From contig OZ034971.1 in assembly GCA_964030785.1 (NCBI GenBank), forward strand, positions 37,934,304-37,998,303: 64,000 bases of DNA, in the 5' to 3' direction. The translations under genes and the position numbers were made by a program. Shown here piece by piece: positions 13,316 to 25,900 of this stretch (the stretch's first letter is position 1; every line of letters begins with the position of its first letter). Under the pieces are notes generated by a model that saw only the letters and a list, made by a program, of their open reading frames with translations, ran no database searches and had not been told where the DNA came from. The stretch is from Siderastrea siderea (Eukaryota; Cnidaria; Anthozoa; Scleractinia; Rhizangiidae).

Positions 13316-13934
13316 AGAATAGTTTCATAACAAGAATTAAGGATTTAACCAAGGTTTGAAATGGCAGAGGGTGGGGAATTTAAAAATTTTAGTGACCCAA
13401 AATATTTGAAAATGTCAATCATTATAGCCCTTGGGTATGCCTGCACTCCCCCCATTGGGGCTAGACACTGATAGGTGCATTACTGAAACATCGCAAAAAT
13501 CAAAAATGGCAAAAATGTTATATGTTATAAATGTTATGTTACATGAAAATGCTTCAGTTAAAAAGATTAAAAATGAACAGATTATTTTTCTTTGTCTAAT
13601 AAAACTTGATTCTTTAAATAGAAAAATTTACCTCCATTACTGCTTGTGATATTATAAAGCTAACGAGTTTGGATACAGTACGAGGCCAGCGATCCAGAAA
13701 TCCCTAATCCCAATAAAAAGGCTAAACGCAAGCTACCTATAAAGGAACTGTAGGCTAACTGCAGTGCTAACTAGGTTAGCCAATGTGTAATTTAGGCTAA
13801 CCATAATGGCTTGCATGACTCCTATGACTTGCGAGCCTTGTGAACCGTGCAAGTCAGAAATCCCTTTATATCCCATTATATAGGGCTAACCGCAAGCTAC
13901 CTATTAAAGCTAATAACTGTAGGCTAACCGGAAT

Positions 13935-14392
13935 CCCCGGGGGGGTACTCCCATATATAACCTATATAGGTATGTGCCGCTGTGAAGGGTATGGTTTTCA
14001 AGCAATTTGGTCTGGGATAGGGTATAGAAATCAGGGAGTCTTGGTCTAGGATAGGGTATCAATTACCGGGAAGCTAATGGGTGGTGTAAAAATTTAATCC
14101 AATTAATTAATTAATTCCAATTAATTGGGTTTGAAAAACTCGGAAATATAAAATATAAATGAAATCGTGACAATATTGTTGATCGAGAGATGGTTTTCCA
14201 TTAAAAGCACTGTGTGGTTATATGTCTGATGGTTAGCTCGAAAATAGCTAGTCTGGGATAGGGTAGGGATTTTTGGCATCTAGTCTAGAATAGGGTTGCA
14301 AAAACGACATGAACGTGGTCTGGTATAGGTTAAGGGTTTCAGAGTCCCAGCGGCACACTCCCATCAAAATTTTTCCGAGTACCCCCCCCGGG
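13935..14392. mobile_element. 458-bp element with CCCCGGGGGGGTACTC ends (hAT-like)
   Basis: The ends CCCCGGGGGGGTACTCCC and GAGTACCCCCCCCGGG are inverted. The element is flanked by a perfect 8-bp duplication ACCGGAAT (13927-13934 and 14393-14400), as expected for hAT- or P-type insertions. Internal landmark ATAGGTATGTGCCGC is shared with 7385-7560 and, more loosely, with about 20870-21010. It is nested inside the 12271-14754 element, giving three levels of insertion. Confidence 0.75.
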
Positions 14393-14964
14393 ACCGGAAT
14401 GTTGTTTTGGCTAAACCAGAGTGTGATTTAGGCTAACTGGAGTGGCTCGCTGGCTCACAGATTGTCGGACCCTATAAAGCTAAGAATGCATTGCACATTC
14501 TGAAGCATAACAAACTACAGAGTTTAAAGGCAGCAAGGGAAGAATGGTTGCAGTTTTGCTGGGATTTTGTAAAGTCCCCCTGGAATGATGAAATAGCTTT
14601 GCAACGTTTTTTTTTTTGCTTGCAGCAGTGCAAGAATTTTTTTTCTATTTCATTTGTGCTGCATGCAATTTTTTTCTTCCGACAAGGGCTTGCAGGAATT
14701 TTTTTTTCGAAATCATCCACCCCCCCCCCCCTCAAGAGTTAAATGGTCGGCCCCTAATGCAAATGAAGGTCACGCGCATGATATATTTTTCCCATTAATT
14801 CATGGTTTTTTCGTTGTTCTTAAAAGCTTCGAAAATATTCCAAGCATTCTTGAAATGCTCGGAAATCTCAGGGTGCTCCGCAAAAGTCTTATGAAGAATT
14901 GGGAATCTTCAGAGGTCTTCGGCTTAGCCAATTCGTGAGCAGTCTGACCGCTGACCCCTTTTTT

Positions 14965-15105
14965 TGGTGTTCCGGGGGTGTTCCTTGCTGTTTCGAGGGT
15001 GTTCCGGGGTATTATGGGATGTTGTAGGGGTGTTCGGGGGTTGTTCCGGGCTGTTCCGGGGTGTTCCGGGGGTGTTCCGGGGTGTTCCGGGCTGTTCCTG
15101 GTTTT
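14965..15105. repeat. GGTGTTCCGG minisatellite, right arm
   Basis: Inverted counterpart of the array at 10785-10985, with fewer units and its own substitutions. It shows that the two arms expanded or contracted independently after the element formed. Confidence 0.85.
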
Positions 15106-16739
15106 ACAGACAGCCAAATATTTTTGCTGATCAAGAAACTCCGATTTGTCGACTGTCAACATGTTGTTACAGTCCAGTGATTTCCAATTAGCGAGTCACG
15201 GAAAGCTCGCATAGAAATCTTGGTCTTCGAGATATTTATTTTGTTTTGTCCCTCTTTTTGTCCCTGTCATTCAGAAGTATTTTCGTGTTGAGACTCTTTC
15301 GTCCTCAACATTCTCGGCTTTCATTCAACAAAACGCATTTGTGTCGAGTTTGTTTCGTATTTAAACTTCTCGGCCGTCATGCGGTAAATTACATTTTGTA
15401 CTGAGACCGTTTCGTCTTCAAAATTACCGGCCGCCAGTCGGCAAATAACTGTTTCTCTTGCCGTTTGCTTGTCTCGCCGTTGACCAAGATAAATGTCATT
15501 TCGCCATAAAAAAAGTGCTCATTCGCGTAGCCCTTCACATCGATTCCCGTTCAATCCAAAAGTAAATTTTTTGGTCCGAAAGCAACTGCAACCCAGATTC
15601 TTTTGTTCCAGTTAGTAAATTAGCGATTTGCCATGGCCGGTTGGCAAACAGACAAAAGAATCTTTACCGCACAGAAAATAAAGCAAGGCCTTCGACTGGT
15701 GTTGTGTGTATTCACTCTTCCCAGTGCACTTTTCACGGCTTTCTCGAAGTCATCTTTCGAAAGAGAAACGTCCGCTGCTGTGAACTTCAAGAGCGCACCG
15801 AACGTACCGTGGGCGCGTATTTAGTCAGCAATTTCTAACAAGGCACATGCGCACTAAGCAAAAACGGGAAAAACTGGTTTCAAACCGGACTGACTCATCC
15901 GTTTCGGTGGATGAGCGGCAAATCAAAGAAAGTCGCGGCGGCTGGCAGAGGTCCCTTTCTCTTCCCGACTTATCTAGGAAGATCGAAGGGCCTCTGCTCG
16001 CAGGGTAACATTCGTGACGAGTTGGTGCGAAAATCATGAAGCAGTCTAAACATGCAAGTCAGCTGAAAACTACAGAGAAGGAAGGAAGGGCGAGATTTTT
16101 TCGGCTTTAACACGCAAAATTGACACTGGTTTACCTGCACTCTTGTAGCTCTATGTTCCAACAGGTCCAAATGCTGGTCAGATAGAATGTTTTTACCATT
16201 CCGTCCGCAACCTCTAAACCGAGAACAACTGCATTTTGTGTTTTGTCAACAAACTATAATGGCGAATTCTAATGTTCCTCGCTACAGTAATCTTGCTTCT
16301 GAGCTGCATAGAAATTACCTCTTCAAGTTCAAATTACTGTTCTGTCTTCAGTTAGATCAAATACGCACATGATAGCTCCATTGTGCGAACAGATTACAAA
16401 CTTGTTCCGTTTCAACTCCAGCAGCTAATAGGGGTGAAATTGTTCAGCTTCACTCCGCTTTGAACGATGATTACAACAATGTTTCAGGAAAAATCAAACA
16501 TGTTCCATATTTCAGAGCCAATAATCAGAAGATTTTTTTCCAAAACTTGTGCCACTTTGTTCACTTTTGAGCAGTTTTCATTGATTCATTCAGCTTTGCA
16601 ATGAAACGCTGCAACACTTCGCAAGGTTTTGGCGCCTTTTTCGTTCAGTCATGTGATCGATTCTTGTTCCCTTTTTACTCTCTTTCTTATTTTTCCCGTT
16701 CTTTCTTGATTTTTTTTAATAGTGGTTAAGTTTTTAATA

Positions 16740-16852
16740 AAACAATTATTCTACTCGGGCTTGCTGGATATCAAATGATTATAACCAACGAGGCGCGTAT
16801 CTATCATTTGATATCCAGCGCGCCCTCGTAGAATAATTGTTAATTAACCGTA
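16740..16852. mobile_element. Short hairpin MITE
   Basis: ACAATTATTCTACTCGGGC...GGATATCAAATGAT pairs with ATCATTTGATATCC...GAGTAGAATAATTGT-type sequence about 25 bases later, giving two arms of roughly 39 bp. No coding capacity. Confidence 0.7.
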
Positions 16853-19514
16853 CGTGGCAAATGGAATAGTCCACATGGAAGCACGTTGACCAATGGGACA
16901 AATACTAGGGATAAAAGTGTGGCTATTCCGGGAACCGAAAGCAGCGAAAGATATGAACGACCACAACGGACACATGACCCTTCAAGTTATTCATGGGACA
17001 CACGATATCGAGAAGGTCTGTTATGTTGATGTTCTCTTACATAAATTATTTTGTAATTGACCAATCCTGGGTCCGCAAAGGTAGACGTTTAGCGAAGTGG
17101 ACATTTAATACGAATAGAGTTTTAACTGCCATGTTTATTGTAGACTGATGCAATCAAGATTTCTTGAAGGTGGTCGCTGAAGGTGGAAGGTCGATCACTG
17201 AAGTGGTAGTGCTGGGAGATTAAACCATGTGCTGACAGACCAAATATTACATATTTCTCCCCTATCTTGTTTTATTCGCGTCTCGCACTGGCAACAACAA
17301 CCACCCACCATCCCACCCCATAGCTACTGACCATAGCTACTGGCGTATCTATCATTGTCTTTCAGTTGGGACGCGAGAATTTTACAAAGGTTGCAATTGA
17401 GCTTACCAATATTTACTTGAAAATAGAGACATACTCCTCAACTCAGGGTTTTTTTCTTCCTGGTTTTTATGCAGTATGTGTTCTCAGTAGACCTGAATTC
17501 TGTTTATGACGGCCCCCATGGTCCAGTGTACGTTTGTCAAAAGTGAAAGGGAAAGAGAGAAATGTCTTTCAGCTGCTGGTCGAGCTGTCGTTACCGGCGT
17601 TACACAACGGACTGGAAGAAGAAACTCAGTAGTTTTACAGTAACCAAGGCCCTTCTTGTTGACGGCATTTTGGCAGGCATATCGAAATGAAACGGAGAGG
17701 GGTTTAAAGACAAAAGATGGTGCTTGCTTTTTAATCATATCACTTATTATTCCAGGGATATTCAAATTAGCAGAAATTAGCAGGACTTTTGACGACATAT
17801 TAATGGCAACATGGCAACATTTTTTATTCCAGAGCTTTTGTAACCATACCGAAGACTGTTAATACTATAGCAACCAGAGTCTTTTGGGGAAAGAATTCCC
17901 CGAGATGTCACAACAACGCCCTGTCATATAATTGTTTCAGTATCGCTTGGTTTACATTAATATTACTATTTATCATACCACAGCATGGCCCCGCTGACCC
18001 AGCTCTATTGAAAATGCGTTGGCGAGTTGACGTGTGTGTTGGACCGGACGGATTTCGCGCGCCTGTACGTTTGGACAAAAGTCGTCTAGCCTAACACACG
18101 CCATTTGTTCATTTCCCCCCTCGACTAAAGAAATGTTTTAAGATATGTTTTTCATTAAGCATTCAATAGTTTCTTTTAAAAAGTTCCCAATAAAATTAAG
18201 GTTAATAAAGGTGGTATGATGAAACACTTGCGCTCCCTCCCTACGCCAAGACCTCGAGCCAAACATTTTCCTGTCCGACCTTCCCACTCAGTCAATAACT
18301 ACATAATATTATAATTATATATTTTTTGTTTCAGGAGGCTGTTCGCGACCGGTACAACCGAAACGCCTGTTACTGAGCCTAAACATACGAAGTTCCGTGA
18401 ATCCAGTAAGGGTATAGCATGTAGCCAGTGCACGATAGACATTTGCAGTTAACTAGATTATGCGTTATTTTTATTCATTTGTTTTTAATCGCACTGCGCT
18501 ATAAGCAAGATTTTTAATGTATTAACAACTAGCACTAGACCATCCATGACATGGGCTTCTTTGGCTCTTTTGGATCATGTAGGTGAAAGAAGTACTAGAT
18601 TACATCCTCCTCCTACCTTCAGAGGCCTATTATCACGTTTCTTTTCTCTTATCCTAAAATATCTTAACCCTATTCAGACCGGGCTTTATAAGGTGTTCTG
18701 GGACCAGGGGAGATGGATTCCGCCCCCTCCTTAACTCCGAGAATATTAAAGCTATGACAACGAAACTTAAAGGACAGATAGTACGTTCAAAAAATTTTCC
18801 TTTGAGGTCGCAGCATAAGCTCATGACGTCATATGACGTCAGAATTACGTCAAGTTCTCAAACGGCGGCCACCTGGGATCTGCGATCTAGGATTTCTTGA
18901 TAATTGACCAAACAGATATCAAAATCAATTTTAAAAAAACACGAACATGATCCAAAAATTAAATTAAAAACCTTTTCTAGCCACCTTAAGTTCATTGAAG
19001 TAAGAAAACATTTTAATTAGCAGAACTGAGCAAAAAAACAAAAAAGGCCCGTTTTTTTGTTTTAAATAAAGTTCTCTGGCACCCGGCCATTGATAAGAAA
19101 TGGTTAACTGTTACAAGATAGTGAGAAATGAAAGGGTGTAAAAGGCAATATTATTGAATAAGCCTTTGAATAAGCTTCAGTGAGTGCAACAGGATTTTAC
19201 AAGTACGACCAATCCTATGATGCTAATAGCAGACGGCCGTTTGAAACAAGTCTCGTAATTAATCAAAATACGATAAAGCAGGTGAAACATTCAGTACGCG
19301 GTCAAATTGGACAAATACAAATTCACCCTATTGGTAATTATTTGCTCTTTACCCTGACGAAGTTTTTGAGATCTTGAGATTTTGCTCATTAATTTTACAC
19401 GCCATCACGCTACATGTAGGGATGGCCGCTTTCAATGAGCATTCCGGGGGTACCCCTGCCCCTGGGGTAAAAAAAAAAAAACTGAATGGCAGAGGTCTAT
19501 TTAGTTGTTTGGAA
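16853..19514. other. Intergenic, no gene seen
   Basis: No supported gene. One notable motif is the perfect 18-base palindrome TGACGTCATATGACGTCA at about 18823-18840, two abutting CRE/ATF-type octamers, whose use is unknown. The rest is AT-rich sequence with short random open frames. Confidence 0.6.
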
Positions 19515-19517
19515 TTA

Positions 19518-19775
19518 GGGACTGGTCATTATTTAGAGGGGGGAAGGGCTGGTGAAAATGGAGGGAAGCCATATTGAGATTCTCCTGACCCTTCCCTTGG
19601 TGAAGCACATTTTTTTGCTGACCCTCCCGGTCTTCCCCCCCCCTCTCCTTTGTATAACAAAGCTCCCTAATATGGATTCGTAAATTTATGTGACCCCTTT
19701 TTCCCTGCATAAAAATAATTGACCCTCCCCTCATTTGCACCAGCGCTCCCCCACCTCTAAATAATGACAGGTCCC
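19518..19775. mobile_element. 258-bp Harbinger-like MITE
   Basis: GGGACTGGTCATTATTTAGA at the left mirrors TCTAAATAATGACAGGTCCC at the right. TTA duplications lie at 19515-19517 and 19776-19778. The 3-bp TWA target and size suit a PIF/Harbinger MITE. Confidence 0.75.
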
Positions 19776-19778
19776 TTA

Positions 19779-22700
19779 GTAGGAAGGAAGCTTTTATAGT
19801 TTTGGATATAATCTGACCATGATTTAAAAATTGAGGACAGTCGTCTGGTTGTAAGACTTCAGTGTAGCACGAGCAGCAGTACGGTCACAAATTGTGGAAC
19901 TTGTCGCTTCAACTCATACTAGTTTGAATTCGTGATACAAATTGCAGGGACCAAAGTTTGGTACCCGTGATTTTCGGGCCTTGTCCCTTCGTGCACGCCG
20001 ACATCAAAATGTGTAAGCGCGGTGGACTCGTGGCCAGTACTGGGGTTCAAAACTAAGAACAGCTGTTAAAAACAATTTTTAAGTCATTTCTTTGAGAATC
20101 ATTTTTGTCTTTAAAATGATTAGTCCAATCCATATGACAACTAACCTATACAAAATAATTAAATAAATAAAAAACAAATAGATAAATAAATTAAAAAAAA
20201 ATACTTTTTTCATATTTGAATTAAAAATCGTCTTGAAAGCAGTAGGCATGTTGCAATTGCGAGGGGTAAAATCTCTTCAATTTTCAAATATTCCTTAATG
20301 ACCTCTTGTTGATTTATAAAAACGTGCCGAAAGAACCAAGGCTTTTTAAGATATTCCATGGTTTATTAGAGCAAATGAGATAACGAAGATAAGGCCAGAA
20401 GGCCTTAGTGCCTGACAGTGGTTCAGTTGTGCAACGAGATCAAATCTAGGAAATCACGCAAAATTTAAGACAAAGAATCGAAGACATAATTTTGATATCA
20501 ACTAAATATGCTTCCTTAAGGAGATTCAGGAAAGCCGAAGTTACAAAAAAATTATGTCTTCGTCAGCCCTCCGCCTCCGCTCCGGGGGCATTTGTGGAAA
20601 GTTTGCGTGGGGGTGTGCCGCCGAGGTCTTGAAAAGCTGACTCTGTTCAAGAAAAAATCCCTTCGTTTTGCTACCTTGTTTAAAACAACAGACCTTTTTT
20701 CGCGACCAGAAAGAAGTTATTTCAGAAAGTATTTTTTTCAAAAAAATAAATGATCATAGAATTAGATTTTAAAAGATCGTTACTGCCGCACATGTAGACC
20801 GCGCACCGCCAACGCTCACACCCTGTTCGACGCTTCCGGTCCAGAATGACACACTGTTCAAGACGCTAATTTATAGTGAAATTGTATACCCGGTTTAGGC
20901 GCAAGACCCTACAAACCATATCCCGTTGGGCGGTACATACCCGTTTACCGGTAGACCAAATAAAGGAGTGCCCCCCCCCCCGAGGCACATGCAAATGTGT
21001 TAAAAGTGCCTCCCCCCCCGGGTAAGGGTTCACGCCTAAAAAGTGGGGCGAGTTTGAATCTCTTTGCGGTGGTCGTAACCGGCAACCAGGCGTTCTTTTT
21101 TTTATATCGCAGGTTACGGTGGTCGTGGCCAATGTGCGCTACAACACTTTAGTTAATAACAAATTGAAGGCAGTTTCACTCCCCACCGACGCAGCAACAC
21201 AGTCTGTAGAAACTAACCCCTTCACAAAAGGCATCAACATTTTCTTTTCTTTTGTTTAATATAAGCCAAGCTTTCTAAGAAGCGATACACCTTAACCATA
21301 TATTATCTCGCCAAAACGAGGCAAATATCTCCAAGTGCATGTATTTCCCATTTCACAGTTCACAGCCATAGGTTTGTTTGTTTGTCCTCTAATGATGGTT
21401 CAATTGCCCAAACTCTCGGGCATTTCCCAGTTTGTATTAAAAGTGCTAAAGGCCAAAGATGTGCCCTGGCGGATAGGCGCTGCTGAAAGCGAGTAATGTT
21501 GCATTCGGGTTTTTCCACTTACTGACGATAAAGACGGCCTTAAATTATTTCTATATGTACCCGAATTTTTGAATAAGAAACCACCAATTCCGCGACCGAA
21601 AGCTGGACTCGCTGTCGCAGACGCACAGAGGACTCGTGGCCATATCTGCGGCAGTCAAAAACTATCAACACCTGTTAAAAATACAATTGCCTATTTCATA
21701 TTTACCGGAACCAGACATTAAAATGAATGTCCAACCAAAATTTAAAAGAAAATAATAGACTGGTCTATTTATCTTTCACATTCCTTAGTGACCCCAGCAA
21801 ATTAGGCCAAAGTTGTTGCAAAGGGCGGCCCCACAAGTCTATGGCTTTTAAAACATACTAATCCCTTTAACAGCGAAACGTAGTGATTTTTTTTAATTTG
21901 CTTATTTACTAATTTACTTATTTTTTATTTGATTCAGATGAAAAGCATTAAATTTTAACAAAAATAAATATATACATATTAGCAAAACAACCCTGTACAA
22001 GAGTCAGTAAAAAATAAGACACGACGCATTTTGCCACGCGCTGTCATTTGTGCTTTTCCTGCATTCAACATCACGTGTTGGTCACATGGGCGTGTGCTAT
22101 CTTGTCCGTGCTCTGCTAAGGTAAGGAGGCGGGGACCAAACATCACACGCAGTGGGTGGGGGTGGGTCTGTCTGTGACTGTTCTGGATTTGCTATCGTGT
22201 GAGGCCTCGTCGGATCTGGGACAAACCAGGGGGGTCCTGTTTGGCTGTATTTTTTACTCATCTCGAAAAGGTTAAGAACAGATACTTGCTGAAAAAAAAG
22301 TCAAGGAAAGCGAAACAATAAAAGCATTCACTAGCTCAGCTATCAGCAGAAACAGGTCACGCTAAAACGCAGTAAGCGTGATATGATACTCGCTTTGTTC
22401 CACTTTAAAATGGTCTTGGATTATCAGTTAGTTGCGCTACAAATCTATCCAACGCAAACGCAGCGAAACCTGTTCAAAGAGGAAACAGTTGTACAGCCTT
22501 TCTATTTTTATTGATAAACGGTAAATTTTTAAGCGAACTTTTGATGAAGAACCGAGACATTTTTCACTCAATCTAGCTCGCTTAAAAAGTATAATTGGAG
22601 CAAAACAAGGGCTTTTCAATCGGCGGTCATTTCTAAATCCCCCTGAGGGGCTGAGGGGCTTTTCAGTAAAACAACAACAACAAACAACAGTAACAACAAC

Positions 22701-22862
22701 AGCAACAACAACGACAGCTGTTTCTAACTAGTTGTTTTTGTTTTGATTTGTGGCTTTATGACTGCATAAATCACCTTTGGGCTCCGAGTCTGTGTTTTTA
22801 GGTAAAAACGGAAACAGGTAAAACCGTATGCTCCGGCATCCTGATTCTAAGCTAGTCAGGCA
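19779..22862. other. Intergenic, repeats only
   Basis: Holds two more members (about 19860-20110 and 21590-21790) of the dispersed family first seen at 6178-6560, a degraded relative of the 13935 element near 20870-21010 with C tracts, and an AAC/CAA-rich stretch near 22672-22715. No gene is supported. The 3' UTR of the long minus-strand gene lies at the right edge. Confidence 0.55.
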
Positions 22863-22972
22863 TTAAATGCCAAGCACACAGATTTTACGCTTCTCAAAGG
22901 ATACAGTTTCTGGTGATACTGCTGGTAGTTTAAAGATAGATGGCGGCTGAGTGAGGCGGCCTTCAGATGAAC
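22863..22972 (-). CDS. Terminal exon of the large host gene
   Basis: Acceptor TTTTCTCCTTAG precedes it. The exon takes one base from the upstream exon to complete a glycine codon and then runs 35 codons to TAA, ending in KRKICVLGI. It is Ser/Pro-rich ([11 protein letters not shown]). The phase fit with 24118-24035 supports it as the true C-terminus. Confidence 0.75.
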
Positions 22973-25900
22973 CTAAGGAGAAAACAATGGCAAATATTTA
23001 TGCTAATCTCCTAAAAGGGACTGTCACCTATTTTTAGACTAAGACTACTTTAAAGGAACCGTGTCACAGTATTCATTTTTCTGATCTGACAAAATTACTT
23101 TTACATCGTAGGAAACCTCGAAATAATAGTTTCCTAAGGTAGAAAAACACCAAAGAAGTAATAATAAACCAAAACTAAACAAGGATGGTTACGACTGAGG
23201 GAGATTAAGATGGACTTGAAAAAAAAAATACCAATTTTTTCAAGGTGCGTTATCCGTGACGTAGCAAAGCTGAAAGGCATGTTGCAATCAAAGAAATCCC
23301 AAAGACACCGGTTCGGTTTTTGTTTAAAGTTATGATATCAACTTGAGCAGCTGATAAAAGAACCTGAAAAAAACTCAGGCTTGAACGAGATTCGAACTCG
23401 TGACCTCTGCGATACCAGTGCAGTGCTCCAACCAACTGAACTATCAAGCCAACTGGGAGCTGCTCATTTGTGACCAGCAAATAGCTTGAAGTCATTCCTC
23501 GTTACTTTATGGGACAGAAGCCACTGCTGAAACTAATTGACAAGGTCGTTGAACATCCAAAAGTCACTGGAAATCCCTGGTATTACACCGACCTCGGAAT
23601 CTCTCCTTTATCAAGTTTCTTTAGATTCCGCCAATCACTGAGGGTCCTTACATCATCAAATTGCGGTACAATAACTTGTTCTGTGTCTTTCCCAAACAGC
23701 GGCCATTTTGAATAACTGATACACGGTCAGGTTGTGGAATAGAGACAATTCTTCCAATCGCGTGCCGAACAGTTTTTAAAAGTTATTTGGTTTCAGACGC
23801 CCCCTTCAAATTGGCGGCATCGGTTTCAGACTTCGCTGAAACCTGATCGAACGCACTACATTTTTAGGGCCCTTCCTGTTTTTGGTGCTGTGTGTTAAAA
23901 GTGCAGGTTTATTCCAAGGAATCATGAGGTTTTATTACAGCTGTGCGCAATTATGTACTTTTGAAGGAGACTTAATCATCTCGGTACCAAAGCATCTCTG
24001 ACAAGGAACTTGATTATGTGCTATCTTCTTTTACCTGGTGGGTGAAAGTATGAGTGGGCCTTGGGCGAGAACACGTGGCCTGTGCGTGTTGGCATGAACA
24101 CCGCTGGCAGACACACATCTGAAAGGAGATACGTAGCATGAGAATGAGCACGCGATGAGCAAGCATCTTTATCTACACTGCTTACTTGTAAAATCATGAA
24201 AAGTGCAGTCCGCAAGATACACAAGATAAAAAAAAAAAAAATGAATTAAAAAAAGAAAACTGAAACTCAGAAATAAAGACTTGATTTGTTTTTGGCCTCA
24301 ACGATAGTGCCACGTTTATAATTTCACATCTTATTTCGTTGTTGGCTCACAGTTGCTCAGTTTCATATGTTTAAAGGGCGGGAGAAGCGCATCCCCTTTT
24401 CAGCTCCTTGGGTGGAACCCTTGGATCCTCATTTACGGAGCTCTCCTTATGATGGATCTTGAGTAGTGTTTTTCAAAATGTAAGCTGTTTTTTTTTTAAC
24501 AATCCAAAGGACAAGTCTTAATTTAGGGGGGGCCCAAGGGGTTCAGCAATAAATTAAAACGTCAATGTTCAGATACAAATCTTCAATTACAATGGAACCT
24601 CGATTTATCGAGCGTCTATGTAACGAAGTTCTCGGTATAACGAACGATATTTTTCAGCCCAGTAATTGTAAAATGTATGGAAAAGGATCCCGATATAACA
24701 AACCCTCGATATAACGAACCAATATCCCCATTCCTTAGGCACTTGGCAAATCGAGGTTCCACTGTACAAACGAAAGCAAGAATTCGCCAATATAGCATAA
24801 CAGCGTCAAGTTAGAACAAACCTCCATCTCTCTCAGTTTCGTCGTCTGCGTGAGCTAATCTGTTTTGAACAGCCATCTGAAGTTCATAACGTTCCTGCAT
24901 CTGTTGAACGATAGCATCAGATAAAGTAAGCGAAACAAGGCCAGTTTCACTTTACGGACGTACAAGCAACGTCACCGGCACCGTGCCCATGCGGGGTTCA
25001 AAATAGCAGCCGGCACTTTGACCATGCTTGCCGGCGATTTTTCACCCAAGAAATAGAAAAAAATGACATCCCATCCCTTGAACGGCAAAATTAACGTCCC
25101 TATAATGTCATAGTAAACGTTTCATATCAGAAAGTAATGCAGCCGTGAAACACTTACACACATACCAAAAGTGAACTGGATGACGTTTTAAAAGCTTTCT
25201 AAATAAAAAAACAGCAACAAATTACAGAACGTTAACAATTATTGTCTCGATTCTTGAAAATCAAGTCTTCGTTCTAGCGACGATCTCTATTTTCTGGCAC
25301 TCTTTTTTTTCCGGCGTGGTTTCATACATGATCAACAACGCGACTTTTGAGGAAATAGGCCAGACACGGGGTAGCAGTGCCACAGCAGTTCAGTTCTCTT
25401 TTAGGAACCGGGCAAATTTTTATTCACGATTTCTTTGTTACCAGTCCGTCTTCGATCTTGCTCCACTTAACACCTTGTCGCTTTTTTTGTGTGCTTTCGC
25501 CTTCTCGTCCAATTAATCTGCTGGAGACCAAAGGAAATATACCGTCGCCCTGAAAATCAGTGTCACTGTTGCGGCATTTATCATTTTCAAAGGCCTGATC
25601 TAATTTGTTAAACGCCAGCAAGCAACCCTGCCAGTCCGCCGTCGACGAGATTTCCATGCTCAAGAGAAAAATCGAGCAGTTAAACTCCAGGCCCACACAG
25701 AAAAATTCACATACTCAAGAGACTTGCACTATGTTGCAAAAGCAAACATCACTCCTGACGAGGAGTTTAAGACAGAAATACACTCCATAAAGAGAGAGGC
25801 CGAGCAAAAATTCATAGGCGCACTGACCAAGTTTCATTATCGCCGCGTTGAACGCAACAATGATAAGTTGCGAAGAGCGAAATCTGATGAGTGTAGGTCT

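Larger units (their letters stand above)
12271..14754. mobile_element. 2.5-kb element with GGGGCCGACCATTTAAC ends (Harbinger-like)
   Basis: Left end GGGGCCGACCATTTAAC and right end GTTAAATGGTCGGCCCC are exact inverted repeats, flanked by TAA at 12268-12270 and 14755-14757. A 3-bp TWA duplication is typical of PIF/Harbinger. Both subterminal regions are also inverted: a long G tract with TGGATGATTTC on the left mirrors GAAATCATCCA with a C tract on the right, followed by TTTTTTTCC / TTGCAGGA runs. No transposase is visible. It is nested in the fold-back transposon. Confidence 0.75.
10539..16007. mobile_element. 5.5-kb fold-back DNA transposon (MULE-like), non-autonomous
   Basis: Both ends begin TACCCTGCGAGCAGAGGCCC reading inward, and about 75 bp of terminal inverted repeat is nearly identical (10539-10613 against 15935-16007). 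The element is flanked by a perfect 9-bp duplication, ACATTCGTG, at 10530-10538 and 16008-16016. Nine-base duplications with long inverted arms point to a Mutator-like (MuDR) family. The inverted similarity continues further in: 10765-11095 and 14860-15115 are inverted copies of a GGAACACC-rich block plus a shared CTGTAAAACC / GGTCAGCGGTCAGAC context. No transposase is seen. The core is occupied by younger insertions, including the element at 12271-14754. Confidence 0.8.

Noticed and set aside
20541..20741. Possible exon at 20541-20741 (minus)
   Set aside because: It lies downstream of the stop codon of the long minus-strand gene and shows no convincing acceptor or donor pair.
23250..23495. 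81-residue minus-strand frame containing the tRNA-like segment
   Set aside because: Its body is a translation of the tRNA-Thr-like sequence; frames like this arise wherever tRNA-derived repeats lie.
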